Below, in pieces: positions 54,009 to 64,000 of a DNA stretch of 64,000 nt. Made by a program: the position numbers and the translations under genes. Origin of the DNA: Argyresthia goedartella (taxonomy: Eukaryota > Arthropoda > Insecta > Lepidoptera > Argyresthiidae). Numbering within the stretch: the first letter of the stretch is position 1; every line of letters begins with the position of its first letter. A model generated the notes under the pieces. That model did not search any database. It saw only the letters and a list, made by a program, of their open reading frames with translations, and had not been told where the DNA came from. The stretch spans positions 20,477,201 to 20,541,200 of the forward strand of contig OX463835.1 in the NCBI GenBank assembly GCA_949825045.1. The letters are read 5' to 3'.

Positions 54009-55523
54009 CAGGGTGGCTCATTCAAATCGGTCAGTATGGGAAAGTCTGAAACTATAAGACATACGAAGATTTGTTCTTAGGAACCATGTCACCGATCTTG
54101 ATAAAAAGAAAAACTGCATTCATACATTTGAAAAAAAAGTGTACCCAGCTGGGGAATCGAATCCGGTTGTTTTGAAAAAAAACTTACAGTTTTTCTGTTT
54201 AAATAACGATTGTGTAGGTCTTAAGCAGCAAATGTCTCTATGAAACACGATGTCTAAAATGAATAAAATGCATTGTTTTTACATACTTTAATTGATCATA
54301 GTAGGTGTTCGAAGTGACCACCACCGTTACAATATTCAACAAGTTCAGGCATGTAAAATTGTATTTATGGTTGTTTGTACCTCTCTACTTGTTACATACA
54401 CCGTTTAACATATCATATGGCATTGACATTGCATTAAACCTTTAAGGAAGTTTTGTTATCTACAGTCATATTATTATCTATTTATCCATTAAACACTAAC
54501 AATCAATTGCAAAGCCCACTTAAAGTAAGTGTGTAGATATTGCAGACATGTCAAACCTCATTTGAAAATGGAACGTCTAGGTGTGACTGGCCGAATAGCA
54601 ATAAAAAAAGAAAAAAAAGAAAACTCGAGTGTCAAATATTTTGGCGGGAACTGAAAATTAATGCTTCGGTATTTTTGTGTTTATCGCTGTGTCGTTGGGA
54701 AAATGCGTTTTACAAACTCCGAGCACTTTGATTTATTGGAAGCCTACTTTAAAAACGACAGAAATTGCTCCCGTGCACTACATTGGTACCATATCAAATA
54801 TCCAGCACGTATTTTACCTACACGTAAGATATTCATCAAAATTGTTCACAATTTGAAGACCCATGGAAGTTTTAAAAAGCCAAAAAAAGTAAAACCAAGA
54901 AAATGTGATGAAAACATGGAAATGAATATTTTAACCTATTTTGAAGCAACACCAGATGCCTCCACCCGTAATGCAAGTCGTGATATTCCTGAAATTTCAC
55001 GTCCGACTATTCAAAGAACCCCTAAAGAAATACAAATACAAGTGCTACAAGAATGGACATTGGGTGCAGGCCTTACATGCAGGAGATGATATTAGACGGC
55101 TGGAATTTTGCAATTGGATAAAAGAAACAATTCTCCACATGAAGATACAAAATGCCATAGTAAGATCGTTACCTAAACGTGTTGAATATTGTATTGAAAA
55201 AGACGGTGGTCACTTCGAACACCTACTATGATAAATTAAAGTACTTATGTAAAAACAATGCATTTTATTCATTTTAGACATCGTGTTTCATAGAGACATT
55301 TGCTGCTTAAGACCTTCACAATCGTTATTTAAACAGAAAAACTGTAAGTTTTTTTTTTCAAAACAACCGGGTTCGATTCCCCAGCTGGGTACACTTTTTT
55401 TCAAATGTATGAATGCAGTTTTTCTTTTTATCAAGATCGGTGACATGGTTCCTAAGAACAAATCTTCGTATGTCTTATAGTTTCAGACTTTCCCATACTG
55501 ACCGATTTGAATGAGCCACCCTG
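54009..55523 (+). mobile_element. Deleted IS630/Tc1-type element with about 320-340-bp terminal inverted repeats
   Basis: Ends 'cagggtggctcattcaaatc' and its complement, TA on both sides (54007-54008, 55524-55525). The arms 54009-54350 and about 55175-55523 mirror each other with few differences. Each arm contains the last codons and stop of the transposase (GGHFEHLL). The middle keeps only the N-terminal domain. Confidence 0.88.
54703..55231 (+). pseudogene. Transposase remnant: DUF4817-type HTH N-terminus fused to C-terminal end, catalytic core deleted
   Basis: From ATG 54703: MRFTNSEHFDLLEAYFKNDR, then KYPARILPTRKIFIKIVHNL and DASTRNASRDIPEISRPTIQ, the HTH half typical of insect IS630-type transposases with a DUF4817 domain. 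After about 55040 the frame changes and only a C-terminal stretch (AIVRSLPKRVEYCIEKDGGH) remains. All three catalytic acidic blocks are missing. The remnant at 49240-50570 is a relative that still shows two of them. Confidence 0.75.
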
Positions 55524-55749
55524 TATACATGAAATGGAACGTTTTCCGCGACATCTTGAAAATCCAAAGGCAGGTTTCTGTGGCCACATTTCAATTGGGT
55601 TATTTATAGGTTAGGTTGGAAGCAAAACTAGAGCGGAGCGTAGCGTATGCAAATAAAAACAACATGTAACCCCCCCATCCAAATGTGAAACTGTTAAAGT
55701 GCCATAAAATGTGAGGTTATGAATTTACTAAATAAAACAAAACCACTAC

Positions 55750-56600
55750 ATTTCCGGGGGGGACAGGAATGCACGGCCCAGTAATGCCCGGCCCCGGAAT
55801 GCCCGACCCCGGAATCGTGGGATTTGGGACGCCAATTCCGGGGCCGGACATTCCAAGCCGCACATTACTGGGCCGTGCACTCTGAAGCCGTTCACTGCCT
55901 GTTCGACCCCGGAATGCCCGGCCCCGGAATAGTGGGACGTCTCTCATTGGCTGGAAATACTGGCTTCTGATTGGTCGAACATTTTCGATTTAACTTAGAC
56001 GAATCTAAGGCCATGGTCATAGTAGTGAGGTTTGTTTGTAAGCAAAGTTTAACATTCACTTGACACATAGCATAACCTAATATTATTCATATTTGGTTAG
56101 TTTAAAATAAAAACAAACTCAATTCTGCTATTTGTTAAAAAAAATAACACTGTGAAGACTGAATTCAAGTGCATTATATTTATTGAGTCAAATTTGGCTA
56201 GAGTAGGTTATTGTGGCTAAATTTCAATTGGGTTATAGGTTAGGTTGGAACTTAGAAGAAGCAAAACCGAAGCGTAGTGGAGTGGAGCGGAGCGAAGCGT
56301 ATGCAATTAAAAAAAAAACATTAAATAATATTAATATATTTTTTGAGATAGAGACTCTATGAACACACCCTAATCTCTGATGTAGCAGTTGTCTATGGTA
56401 CTCGGGACGCCAATTCCGGGCCGGGCATTCCGGGATCGAGCACTATTTTGTACGGCCACGGAATGCTCGGCCCAGGAATACCCGACCCCGGATTCGTGGG
56501 CTTTCGGGACGCCAATTCCGGGGCCGGACAATCCTGGGCCGGACAATACTGGGCCCGGGCATTACAGGGACTCCATTTCCGGAGGGAGGGACTTCACATG
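55750..56600. repeat. GC-rich short-unit repeat in two blocks
   Basis: Units around 'ggaatgcccggccccgga' fill 55757-55945 and 56400-56600, in both orientations. A longer phrase ('cccgaccccgga', 'gggacgccaattccggggcc') is shared by both blocks in the same orientation. The repeats give Gly/Pro-rich open frames on both strands that are not genes. Between the blocks lies AT-rich sequence with 'gcggagcgaagcgtatgcaa' phrases also seen at 55632. Confidence 0.75.
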
Positions 56601-57128
56601 CCCTGCCCCTCCTCCTCCGTCCGCGTCCGCCTGTGAAGCCATACGAGAGCTTAGTCTTGCGTCTAAAAATTATGCCAGAAATAGCGTTGTGAAAAAAGAA
56701 AACAGGAAACTAATGATAACCGACACTTCGCGGTTTTTAATATCGTCTCTAACTAAATGCACATAATGCATAGCAAAAATGAGCAAAAGCATCTGAAGCG
56801 GCCGCTATTCCCACAGATTCACAACTGAAATGCACAAGTATTTTGCGTTTCGTTTCTACAAATAAGCAAAATTTTTCAGAAAAAAAAACATCTGGGAAAC
56901 TATCGGATGCAACTGCAACCATCCACCAGTGTCATACAATACAACAAAGGGGTTGTTTTAGTCCGTATAGGTACTACACGAGCTGATGCCCGCTCAATAT
57001 GTGAGGACCAGGACATAGCAGGGAGGTCTGACTCCTGGGCATGGGTAATTACATTTTTTCCCCTCCAACAAAAAAACCATCCACCAAAAAATCACGAAAG
57101 CTCTAGAAAATCGCGGTCTTTCTAAAGT
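56601..57128. other. Amt intron sequence, no feature seen
   Basis: No supported frame or family. Confidence 0.4.
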
Positions 57129-57295
57129 CCACCCGTTGCGGTCGAGGCTGTGCTTCCCAAGCGTGAGGTCCCGGGTTCGAACCACGGCTGGAAAGGAAGA
57201 AAAAAACCTAGGACTTGTGACGTCGCTGTTTCTGGTTCCCACGACACAGGGTATCCTAGTGTGGGGCCAAAAGAAAACTATGTGCCTTTAAGTAA
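57129..57295 (+). repeat. tRNA-derived SINE
   Basis: Head 'cacccgttgcggtcgaggct' with box B 'cccgggttcgaaccacgg', body 'tgtttctggttcccacgaca' and 'tcctagtgtggggccaaaag'. It ends 112 bases before an Amt exon. Confidence 0.65.
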
Positions 57296-57406
57296 ATGCT
57301 TGTTATGTTACTACGTCTCTGTCACCTCATGTGGGACAACAGGCGTTACGATATATTTTTACAAGAAACGTATGTGTGTATGTAAAGTAAATGTTTCTGC
57401 AACCAG

Positions 57407-57493
57407 GATTCGGCATGTTGGAGTCAGGGTGTGTATCTATAAAGAATGAGGCAAACATCATGATGAAGAACTTAGCTGACATCTCCCTTGGAG
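57407..57493 (+). CDS. Amt: Amt-type ammonium transporter, coding exon 2
   Basis: The 87-base exon has acceptor 'tgtttctgcaaccag' and donor GGAG|GTAAGT. Phase 1 in and phase 1 out match both neighbours. It encodes GFGMLESGCVSIKNEANIMM and then KNLADISLGG, the end of helix 1 and start of helix 2 in the Amt family (GFxMLExGxVxxKNExNI). The exon is too short to stand out alone; the family motif and phases identify it. Confidence 0.88.
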
Positions 57494-58280
57494 GTAAGTT
57501 TATTGCCAGGAGCCCGAATCTCTTATGAATCACGAATAGCTATAGTAAATCGATTGCTCTCACTTCCGCGCACGTTCGGGCGCATAGTTCCGTCGATAGT
57601 GCAGACCTTTTTGAACCATTTGGGCAAAACTTGTATTTATTTCTTTTTCGTTCATTTTTAATTAAGTACTGATAAAGTAATCTAACAAAACTTGTTCCAG
57701 GCGTCTGTGACTTTGAACATGGTGTGTTCAGACCTTTAAGTGCTAGAAAATGTTCTTTTAAGGAATGTTGATTAAAATGCAATTTTCAATAGGTTCAGAG
57801 GTTTTTTTTTCGCGAACGTTTTTAAAGACATGCTTGGCAAGTGTTCTATCTTTTGAGATACTGCCTGTCTTATCCATCTAATTTGTCGCATGTGTGAGAT
57901 ACTTTAGGACAATATTGTAAATGATATGTCTTGATGGTAAAATAGCCTCCTATTGATTTATCTCATTGACAAGGTGAAATTTATGTAATTTTTGACTTGA
58001 GAAACAAACTAAGAGATTGAATGGATTTGTAGAGTTTGGAATAATGTCACAAAATATATTTTGAACTTTGCATAGCAAATTAAACGTTAAACGTTTCGTT
58101 CACTCACTTGTCTGACGGAACGTTAGCGACTTGGTTAAACGTCGGTCTTTAATTAACGGTCTAGGGTGTTAGTTAAGTGCCTGATTTAACCAACCAACGG
58201 TGACACATACATAATAGCTTAGTGCAAATAATAGCTTACCAATTTATAATCTGTTTTCATACTTTCATTTCCCCCTCCAG
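57494..58280. other. Amt intron 2, no repeat recognised
   Basis: AT-rich sequence ending in a good polypyrimidine tract (cccctccag). No element was recognised. Confidence 0.5.
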
Positions 58281-58479
58281 GTCTGACCTACTGGATTTTT
58301 GGATACGGCATGTCCTTCGGCCAGGGGCCCTACAACAACGCCTTCATCGGCCTAGGGGACTTCCTCATCGACCCACCAGTAGGGGACGCGCTGATGGGGC
58401 CAGTGTTCGCGTCGTTTCTGTTCCAACTGTCCTTCGCTACTACTGCGACTACTATCGTCAGTGGTGCTATGGCTGAAAG
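58281..58479 (+). CDS. Amt: Amt-type ammonium transporter, coding exon 3
   Basis: The 199-base exon with donor GAAAG|GTAAAG encodes GLTYWIFGYGMSFGQGPYNN through FASFLFQLSFATTATTIVSG to AMAER. The helix-2/helix-3 pattern with FQ..FA.TA.TIVSGA.AER is the most conserved Amt/MEP block, lining the ammonium recruitment side of the pore. It ends in phase 2. Later exons are not in the remaining 5.5 kb, which is retroelement sequence, so intron 3 exceeds 5.5 kb. Confidence 0.92.
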
Positions 58480-58507
58480 GTAAAGAGCAGTAAAGACCTT
58501 GTTTAGC

Positions 58508-58616
58508 TCGCGCCACGAAGAGCGCTGGGTGACGTTGGCGGTAATTACTGCGCATATGTACAGGTATTGAAAAGTGACTACTGCGCATTCAAGACCACAG
58601 CTCATAACGTGTGGTA
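58508..58616. repeat. MITE, uninterrupted copy, 28 bases after an Amt exon
   Basis: Minus-strand reading 'gaatgcgcagtagtcacttt', 'caatacctgtacatatgcgc', 'cgccaacgtcacccagcgct' matches the halves of 48860-49236 without the SINE. Confidence 0.8.
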
Positions 58617-59039
58617 TAAAATTATTGGTTAACTGTTCACCATTTTTAATTTTGTTTTTTTTGGCCAGAGATCTTACACTTATCTTTTTTAAATGGCGGA
58701 ATGTAGATATGCTAGTCTCCATACAAAAATGTTCAATCCCTTTTTGTATATTATCAATGATTTTGAAATAAAGTTATCCCGCAAGGGTTCTGTTTGGCCT
58801 TTTGAGGTATAGTTCAATCATTTTTGTGTTTTGTCCGGAGCATGAGCCCGACTCGATTTTTGGGGTTCCTTAGCTTAAAAAGGAAAAAGGTTCCGATTAT
58901 AGGTTCACTCGTGTCTGCCCTAAGCGTGTAAAAGTGATATTAAACGAGCGAAATCTGAACCGATTAAGTGGAAAATTGCTACAGGTAAGCAAATTCATTT
59001 TGAATTTGGGGGCAATTTTGAGAGGCACATCAGAAAAAA
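58617..59039. other. Amt intron 3, no feature seen
   Basis: A 'ctcgatttttggggttcctt' phrase near 58850 hints at a decayed repeat. Nothing firm. Confidence 0.35.
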
Positions 59040-61796
59040 ATATATATTTTGACTTATAACATCTTCTTTAACAACATAGATAAACTATTATCTAGACTTT
59101 ACCAAGGTAGGAGAAAAACTATTGTGTGTGGAGACTTTAATATAGATCGACTTAAACGTAATAGAGTCTCGATTTATTTCGAAGAAATGTTACAGAACTA
59201 CAATCTAAAGCTCACATTCAATAAGCCAACACGTGTAAGCAGTGGCACATGTTTGGACAACTTCATCCATAATATCAAAGGCTGTAAGGGCGAGATAGTA
59301 GAGTTTGCGCTTTCAGACCATACAGGACAGTTACTAAAATGTCCAGTAAAACATTTCAACGTCCTCCAGAGTTGGTCAGTTTATAGACAAGACTACAGTA
59401 AAGATTACCTAAAGAAGTTCAAAGAGCACCTTTCAAGTCTCAGTTTCAGTGAGGTATTCAATAGCAACGATGCTAATGAGGCGTTTGCTGAGTTCCATAA
59501 TACTTTTAAACTTTTGTATGATCTCTGTTTTCCTAAAATCAAGGTAAGGATCTCAAGCAACAAACGACCACAATGGGTATCGAAAGGTATCAAACAATGT
59601 ACAAAAAGGAAGCGAGAGCTATTATGGAAATCTAGACTGCATCCAAACCAACAAAACAAACAAAGCTTTAAAACCTATTCAATAAGACTCAAAAAAATAA
59701 TAAAATTAACGCAAAAATCCCAAAACGAATATCAAATAAAAACATCAACTAATAAATCCAAAGCCACATGGAAAATAATAAATAATTATCACAACAATAA
59801 AACTAAACCAAAAAACTACATAAAACAAATAAAAATGGAAGATCATCTTATCACTGATCCACATGAAATTGCACAGTCATTTAATAACTTTTACATCGAT
59901 CAGACATCACAACAACGTCAAGCAAATGCCACAAATAACCATATAAAGATGTCTTTCAACCCCAACTCATTATTCCTAAATCCGGCTACTCCATACGAGG
60001 TATATCAAATAATAAAAAATCTAAAAGACACAAACAGTACTGGATATGACAATCTATGCACAAAAGTTATTAAATACGTATCGGATTTAATAGCACCGGT
60101 TTTGAGCAGTATATTTAACCTATCGATACAACAGGGTGTATTTCCAGAGAAGTTGAAAACTTCGATTATTAGACCGCTCTTCAAGAAAAAAGACCGTGAA
60201 GACATGAGTTTCTATAGACCAGTTGCGCTCATCCCCATAATATCAAAGATCTTCGAAAGAGTAATTTATAATAGTCTCTACCAATATTTTGAGAAAAAAT
60301 GTCTATTCGCAAAGGAACAGAAGGGTTTTAGAAAGGGTAAGACGATCGACATGGCCATTTATGATTTCTTAATGCAGGTAGTGACGTGTTTAGATAAAAA
60401 AATACCTATTTCAGCGTTGTACATGGACATGACGAAAGCATTCGACTTCGTCGACCATGAAACACTAATAAACAAACTGGATGTTTACGGTGTACGAGGT
60501 AATGTGCTTGAACTTATTAAAAGCTACCTGAGTGACAGAACACAGTTAACACAGATTTCCAGAATATGTCAGAAAACGAAAACAGAAAATCAATACATAT
60601 CAGGCCCGAGAACGGTTAAATGTGGCGTACCACAAGGTAGCGTATTAGGACCACTACTATTCCTCATCTACATCAATGATCTCCCTATGTCAGTAAGTTA
60701 CCCAATGGTATTATTTGCAGATGACAGTACGATGATTGCGGATTGTCGAGATGAAAATACATATGCATCTGAAATTAATAATTCCCTTAACGATATTATT
60801 GAATGGCTGAGCCGTAATAATCTGATAATCAATCTTGATAAAACTAACATAATGACATTTAAAAATAATTACAATCAAATAACAAACACTCTTGACATCC
60901 ACTATAATAATAAAAAAATTGACAAAATAAATGTATTCAAATTCTTAGGACTTAATATTGACTCACATCTGACATGGAAACCACAAGTAGAGCATGTTTG
61001 CAAAAAACTAAGTCAGTTTTCCTATGCTCTATATATTCTTGCCAAAGTTACTGGGCAATCAGCTTTATTAACCGTGTATCATGCTTTTGTCGCCTCGACT
61101 TTAAGGTATGGCATTATTTTCTGGGGCAACTCAACCGACAAAGATAAAGCTTTTAGAGCACAAAAACGGTGTATAAGGGCAATTTGTAAATTGAAACCAA
61201 CAGACAGTTGCGTTCTTCATTTTAGAATGTTAGGTATATTGACATTGACATCATTATATATTTATGAAACTGCTGTATTTGTAAAAACAAACTGGTGCTT
61301 GTTTAAGAAAATGAATAGTAAAAGAGATAAATTAAGTGCACCTCCCCGCTCTACTGCTTTATTCAGCAAAAGTATATTTGGTATGGCGCCAAAAGTGTAT
61401 AATAAGCTGCCTAAATCCATAAGAGACATTGAGCAACTTCATTCATACAAGGCTGGACTTAGATATTTCTTAATCAAAAAATCATACTATAAGTTAGAGG
61501 ACTTCTTGGAGGACAAGTCAATCTAACGCAATATTATAAATATAATGATAGGTATAAATAGATAAGTAACATGACCAGAATAATAAATGTATTGTGAATA
61601 AAATTAATGCTCATTCACTCTTAGATGGGTGCTTACTTTTCTTTAATTTTAATTTTCTGATAATTGTGTTGTATGTACATCATAACATTTGCACGTCTGC
61701 ATGGCAGAATATAGCGAAACTAAGTGACATTATAAAATACCCGATGTACACCTATATTCATGCAAATAAACATTACTTTACTTTACTTTACTTTAT
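59040..61796 (+). mobile_element. 5'-truncated non-LTR retrotransposon with (TTTAC)n tail
   Basis: It starts within the endonuclease, carries an unbroken ORF2 remainder, then about 270 bases of 3' UTR with AATAAA near 61766 and four TTTAC-type units at the end. Inserted in Amt intron 3 in sense orientation. Confidence 0.82.
59049..61526 (+). CDS. LINE ORF2, C-terminal 825 codons: endonuclease end plus intact reverse transcriptase
   Basis: The frame is open without a proper ATG because the element is 5' truncated. The endonuclease end shows VCGDFNID (residue about 27), SSGTCLDNFI and LSDHTGQ (about 90). The RT shows STGYDNLCTKVIKYV, FYRPVALIPIISKIFERVIY, GFRKGKTIDMAI, LYMDMTKAFDFVDH with the first catalytic Asp (about 458), CGVPQGSVLGPLLFLIYIND and LFADDSTMIAD with the Asp pair (about 555). 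The thumb and C-terminal region (FKFLGLNIDSHLTWKPQVEH; LRYGIIFWGNS) follow. All RT motifs look intact, so this is a fairly recent insertion. Codon use is A/T-rich. CR1/Jockey group; exact clade unassigned. Confidence 0.85.
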   Translation: MTYNIFFNNIDKLLSRLYQGRRKTIVCGDFNIDRLKRNRVSIYFEEMLQNYNLKLTFNKPTRVSSGTCLDNFIHNIKGCKGEIVEFALSDHTGQLLKCPVKHFNVLQSWSVYRQDYSKDYLKKFKEHLSSLSFSEVFNSNDANEAFAEFHNTFKLLYDLCFPKIKVRISSNKRPQWVSKGIKQCTKRKRELLWKSRLHPNQQNKQSFKTYSIRLKKIIKLTQKSQNEYQIKTSTNKSKATWKIINNYHNNKTKPKNYIKQIKMEDHLITDPHEIAQSFNNFYIDQTSQQRQANATNNHIKMSFNPNSLFLNPATPYEVYQIIKNLKDTNSTGYDNLCTKVIKYVSDLIAPVLSSIFNLSIQQGVFPEKLKTSIIRPLFKKKDREDMSFYRPVALIPIISKIFERVIYNSLYQYFEKKCLFAKEQKGFRKGKTIDMAIYDFLMQVVTCLDKKIPISALYMDMTKAFDFVDHETLINKLDVYGVRGNVLELIKSYLSDRTQLTQISRICQKTKTENQYISGPRTVKCGVPQGSVLGPLLFLIYINDLPMSVSYPMVLFADDSTMIADCRDENTYASEINNSLNDIIEWLSRNNLIINLDKTNIMTFKNNYNQITNTLDIHYNNKKIDKINVFKFLGLNIDSHLTWKPQVEHVCKKLSQFSYALYILAKVTGQSALLTVYHAFVASTLRYGIIFWGNSTDKDKAFRAQKRCIRAICKLKPTDSCVLHFRMLGILTLTSLYIYETAVFVKTNWCLFKKMNSKRDKLSAPPRSTALFSKSIFGMAPKVYNKLPKSIRDIEQLHSYKAGLRYFLIKKSYYKLEDFLEDKSI

Positions 61797-61865
61797 CGTA
61801 TAACGTTAAGTGAAAGAGTGGCGGGGATTTAAATATATTTTTCTTTGAAATACTCAGTTTAAAAA

Positions 61866-62140
61866 AATAAGAATAAAAAACCGGCCAAGTGCGAGTCCGA
61901 CTCTCGCACGAAGGGTTCTGTACCATTATCTATAAAACGGAAAAATATCACGTTTGATGTAAGTATTAAAATAAAATTATCTAAATACTAATTTAATTTA
62001 AATTTTATTCTTTATTTTAAAAGTGAACAGTATAACTTTGTTCTTTAAATATTTCAAGCGTCTACCTGTTGCCGTTATCAATATCGAGCAAAAACATAAA
62101 AAAAAAATACGTTTGTTGTATGGGAGCCCCCCTTAAATAT
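61866..62140 (+). repeat. Lepidopteran interspersed repeat, 5' part
   Basis: 'aaaccggccaagtgcgagtc', 'tcgcacgaagggttctgtac' and 'gtatgggagccccccttaaa' match 926-1130. It stops where the LINE 3' end at 62143 begins, so the LINE inserted into it or truncated it. Confidence 0.7.
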
Positions 62141-62142
62141 TT

Positions 62143-64000
62143 GTTGTTCAGTTCAGTTCAAATATTTTATTCATAATAGCACAAAAATTGAGACTTAATG
62201 AACGTCATAACATAATCAAGCAAGCATAATATAACATTAACTAGGTGCCTAATTATTACATAGTACATAATATTATAGGGTGCAATGAACTATTTTAATG
62301 CCAGATGGTGTCTTCTAAAAAGTCATTAACTTTGTAGTAGGCACAAAGTGTGCTTTATACATTTTTTAATCGAGCTTCAGTTAAGTTTTGTATTTCTTGC
62401 GGAATTTTATTGTAGAAGCGTATACAGTGTCCCATAAAAGAACTGCTAACTTTTGTGAGTCTGAACATTGGAAAAGAAAGTTTATGTTTATGTCTAGTTA
62501 GCATATTGTGGCGGATATCAATGGTTTTAAAGCTACTGATATTTTTCCTCACATACATTATGTTTTCATAGATATATTGACTTGCAACTGTTAGGATGTT
62601 GGTTTCTTTGAAAAATCTCTCAGAGATTCTCTATTACGTAGCTTATAAATAAATGGGATCGCTCTCTTCTGCAAAATGAAGATGGTCTCAATGTCAGCAG
62701 CCCGTCCCCATAGCAGTATGCCGTAGGAGATAATGCTATGGAAATGACTAAAATATAAGCCCAGCAGGTGCAACGTCAGTCAATTCCCTGATTCTTTTAA
62801 CCGCATATGCTGCGGAGCTAAGTCTATGTGCTAATTTTACAATATGGGGACCCCATCAATAGTGATGCCGAGAAATACAGTTTCATCTACTAGTTTTAGT
62901 TTGTCTTTCCCCAATACAATGTTACTCTCACTCAACTTGCCTTACATTAGGTAAAGTTAATTTTATGCACTTTGTCTTTTTTGAATTCAGAAGCAAGTTA
63001 TCGGCCGTAAACCAGTCTAGTACTCGCAAGAAAGCATTATTTGTTTCACTCACTTTTCTGTCTCCTAATTAAAAAATTAGTGACGTGTGCAAATAATACT
63101 ATCTCTGACATGTTTTGTACCATAAATGGCAAATCATTTACATACTCGAGGAAAAGGAACGGACCTAGATTAGATCCCTGTGGGACTCCCATCTTCACAT
63201 GAGAACCCGACGATTTTGTCCTATTAATGTCAGCTTTTTGAACCCTCCCTTCTAAATACGAACTCATAAGCTTAGAGCTATTGCCTTTTATGCCGTAGTG
63301 TTTAAGATTTAAGAGCAATGTTTGGTGGTCTACACAGTCAAATGCCTTGGACAGGTCACAAAAACCACCTAAAGCGTCCCTACGATCTTCCCAGGCATTA
63401 AAAATATGTTTAACTAACATGACTCCAGCATCTGTTGTCGACCGCGCTTTTGTAAATCCAAACTGCCGGCTATGGAGAATTTAATGCGCATTGAAGTGCG
63501 CCAGTAACTGACTCAATATAATCTTCTCAAATATTTTACTCAATACGGGTAGAACCGAATCGGGTCTGAAATTTGTAGGGTCGCCCCTATTTAAATAAAG
63601 GTACTAGCCTGCTGTGTTTCATGAGATCAGGGAAAGTACGCTCATCTACACATTTATTGAAGATTTTAGCTAAATGAGGGGCAAGTTCGTCTATAACCGA
63701 GCTAATCATTTTTACTGACATGTCCAAGAGATCCTCGGATTTTTTCAAATTTAACAACTTAAATGCTTTAATTATGCCATAGGGCCCAATATATGCGAAT
63801 GTGAAGTTTTGATTGCACTTTTGAAGCAAGCTCCGGAGACGAGTCTAAAGAAGCCGTAGTAACAATTGGAACATTTGTAAAGAACTGTTCAAATGCGGCC
63901 GCGATGTTATCGTTAGAAGTAATTAGTTTATCTTCAATCTTAAGTAAATAGCTACGGTCTCCCGATTTTGTTTTACCTGCTTCTCTATTTATGATATTCC
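62143..64000 (-). pseudogene. CR1/Jockey-type LINE ORF2, decayed, runs off the window
   Basis: Minus strand, from the window end: KHSRLVPLF and ISSVIDELAPHLAKIFNKC (63829-63587), FCDLSKAFDCVDHQTLLLNL and MGVPQGSNLGPFLFLEYVND (63420-63046), IVLFAHVTNF where the Asp pair should be, YFSHFHSIISYGILLWGRAA (about 62740) and the C-terminal FMGHCIRFYNKIPQEIQNL (about 62430). The catalytic FADD has become FAHV and there are several stops. Same family as 30720-36060. Confidence 0.78.

Noticed and set aside
55717..55947. Gly/Pro-rich collagen-like frame
   Set aside because: Both strands are open across the same GC repeat units, which indicates repeat translation only.

Overview
The window is an insect nuclear-genome segment, most likely from a moth or butterfly (Lepidoptera). 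It has split exons with GT/AG borders and small intergenic clues, but most of the 64 kb is transposable-element sequence. The assignment to Lepidoptera rests on interspersed repeats recognised from general knowledge: the repeat with the 'tcttagtaatagggtcccgt' tail, the 'aaaggcctgtgcccctcggtggg' type LINE tail and tRNA-derived SINEs. No database was searched.

Two host genes are supported, both on the + strand. The first is a gene for an R3H-domain protein: six exons (1-41, 322-522, 20580-20688, 22083-22282, 23575-24468, 25557-about 25617) join in compatible phases and give about 500 codons, open at the 5' end. Its 20-kb intron is swollen by nested elements. The second is an Amt-type ammonium transporter: the start codon and first three coding exons (51569-51722, 57407-57493, 58281-58479) are present, and the rest lies beyond the window.

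Layout. 0.9-6.6 kb: a lepidopteran repeat and fragments of three non-LTR retrotransposons (DUF4780-like ORF1, PHD-finger ORF1 plus endonuclease, R1-like endonuclease/RT). 6.58-13.88 kb: a young, complete BEL/Pao LTR retrotransposon inserted inside the RT domain of the R1-like LINE, with a 5-bp target duplication. 14.9-20.4 kb: LTR-like sequence, a CR1/Jockey-type LINE remnant, a foldback repeat, a MITE and a SINE. 20.7-25.5 kb: R3H exons separated by nested inverted-repeat elements. 26.9-36.2 kb: a large inverted repeat whose arms carry an 18-bp alternating motif, enclosing an orphan errantivirus-like env/LTR fragment and split on one side by a 5-kb LINE with an ORF1 resembling the SGNH-esterase type. 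37-44.8 kb: foldback copies, MITEs and AT-rich sequence with nothing coding. 44.8-50.6 kb: a maT-like mariner, a LINE 3' fragment, MITE/SINE nests and an old mariner remnant. 51.6-58.5 kb: Amt exons with a second maT-like mariner and a deleted IS630-type element with very long terminal repeats in intron 1. 59-64 kb: an LINE with an intact 825-codon EN/RT frame in Amt intron 3 and a decayed LINE running off the end.

No bacterial-type system, CRISPR array or operon is present. The notable content is genome-structural: nested insertions with pre-insertion empty-site paralogues inside the same window, several near-perfect hairpins, and foldback elements. Breaks in retroelement and transposase genes are described but not repaired.
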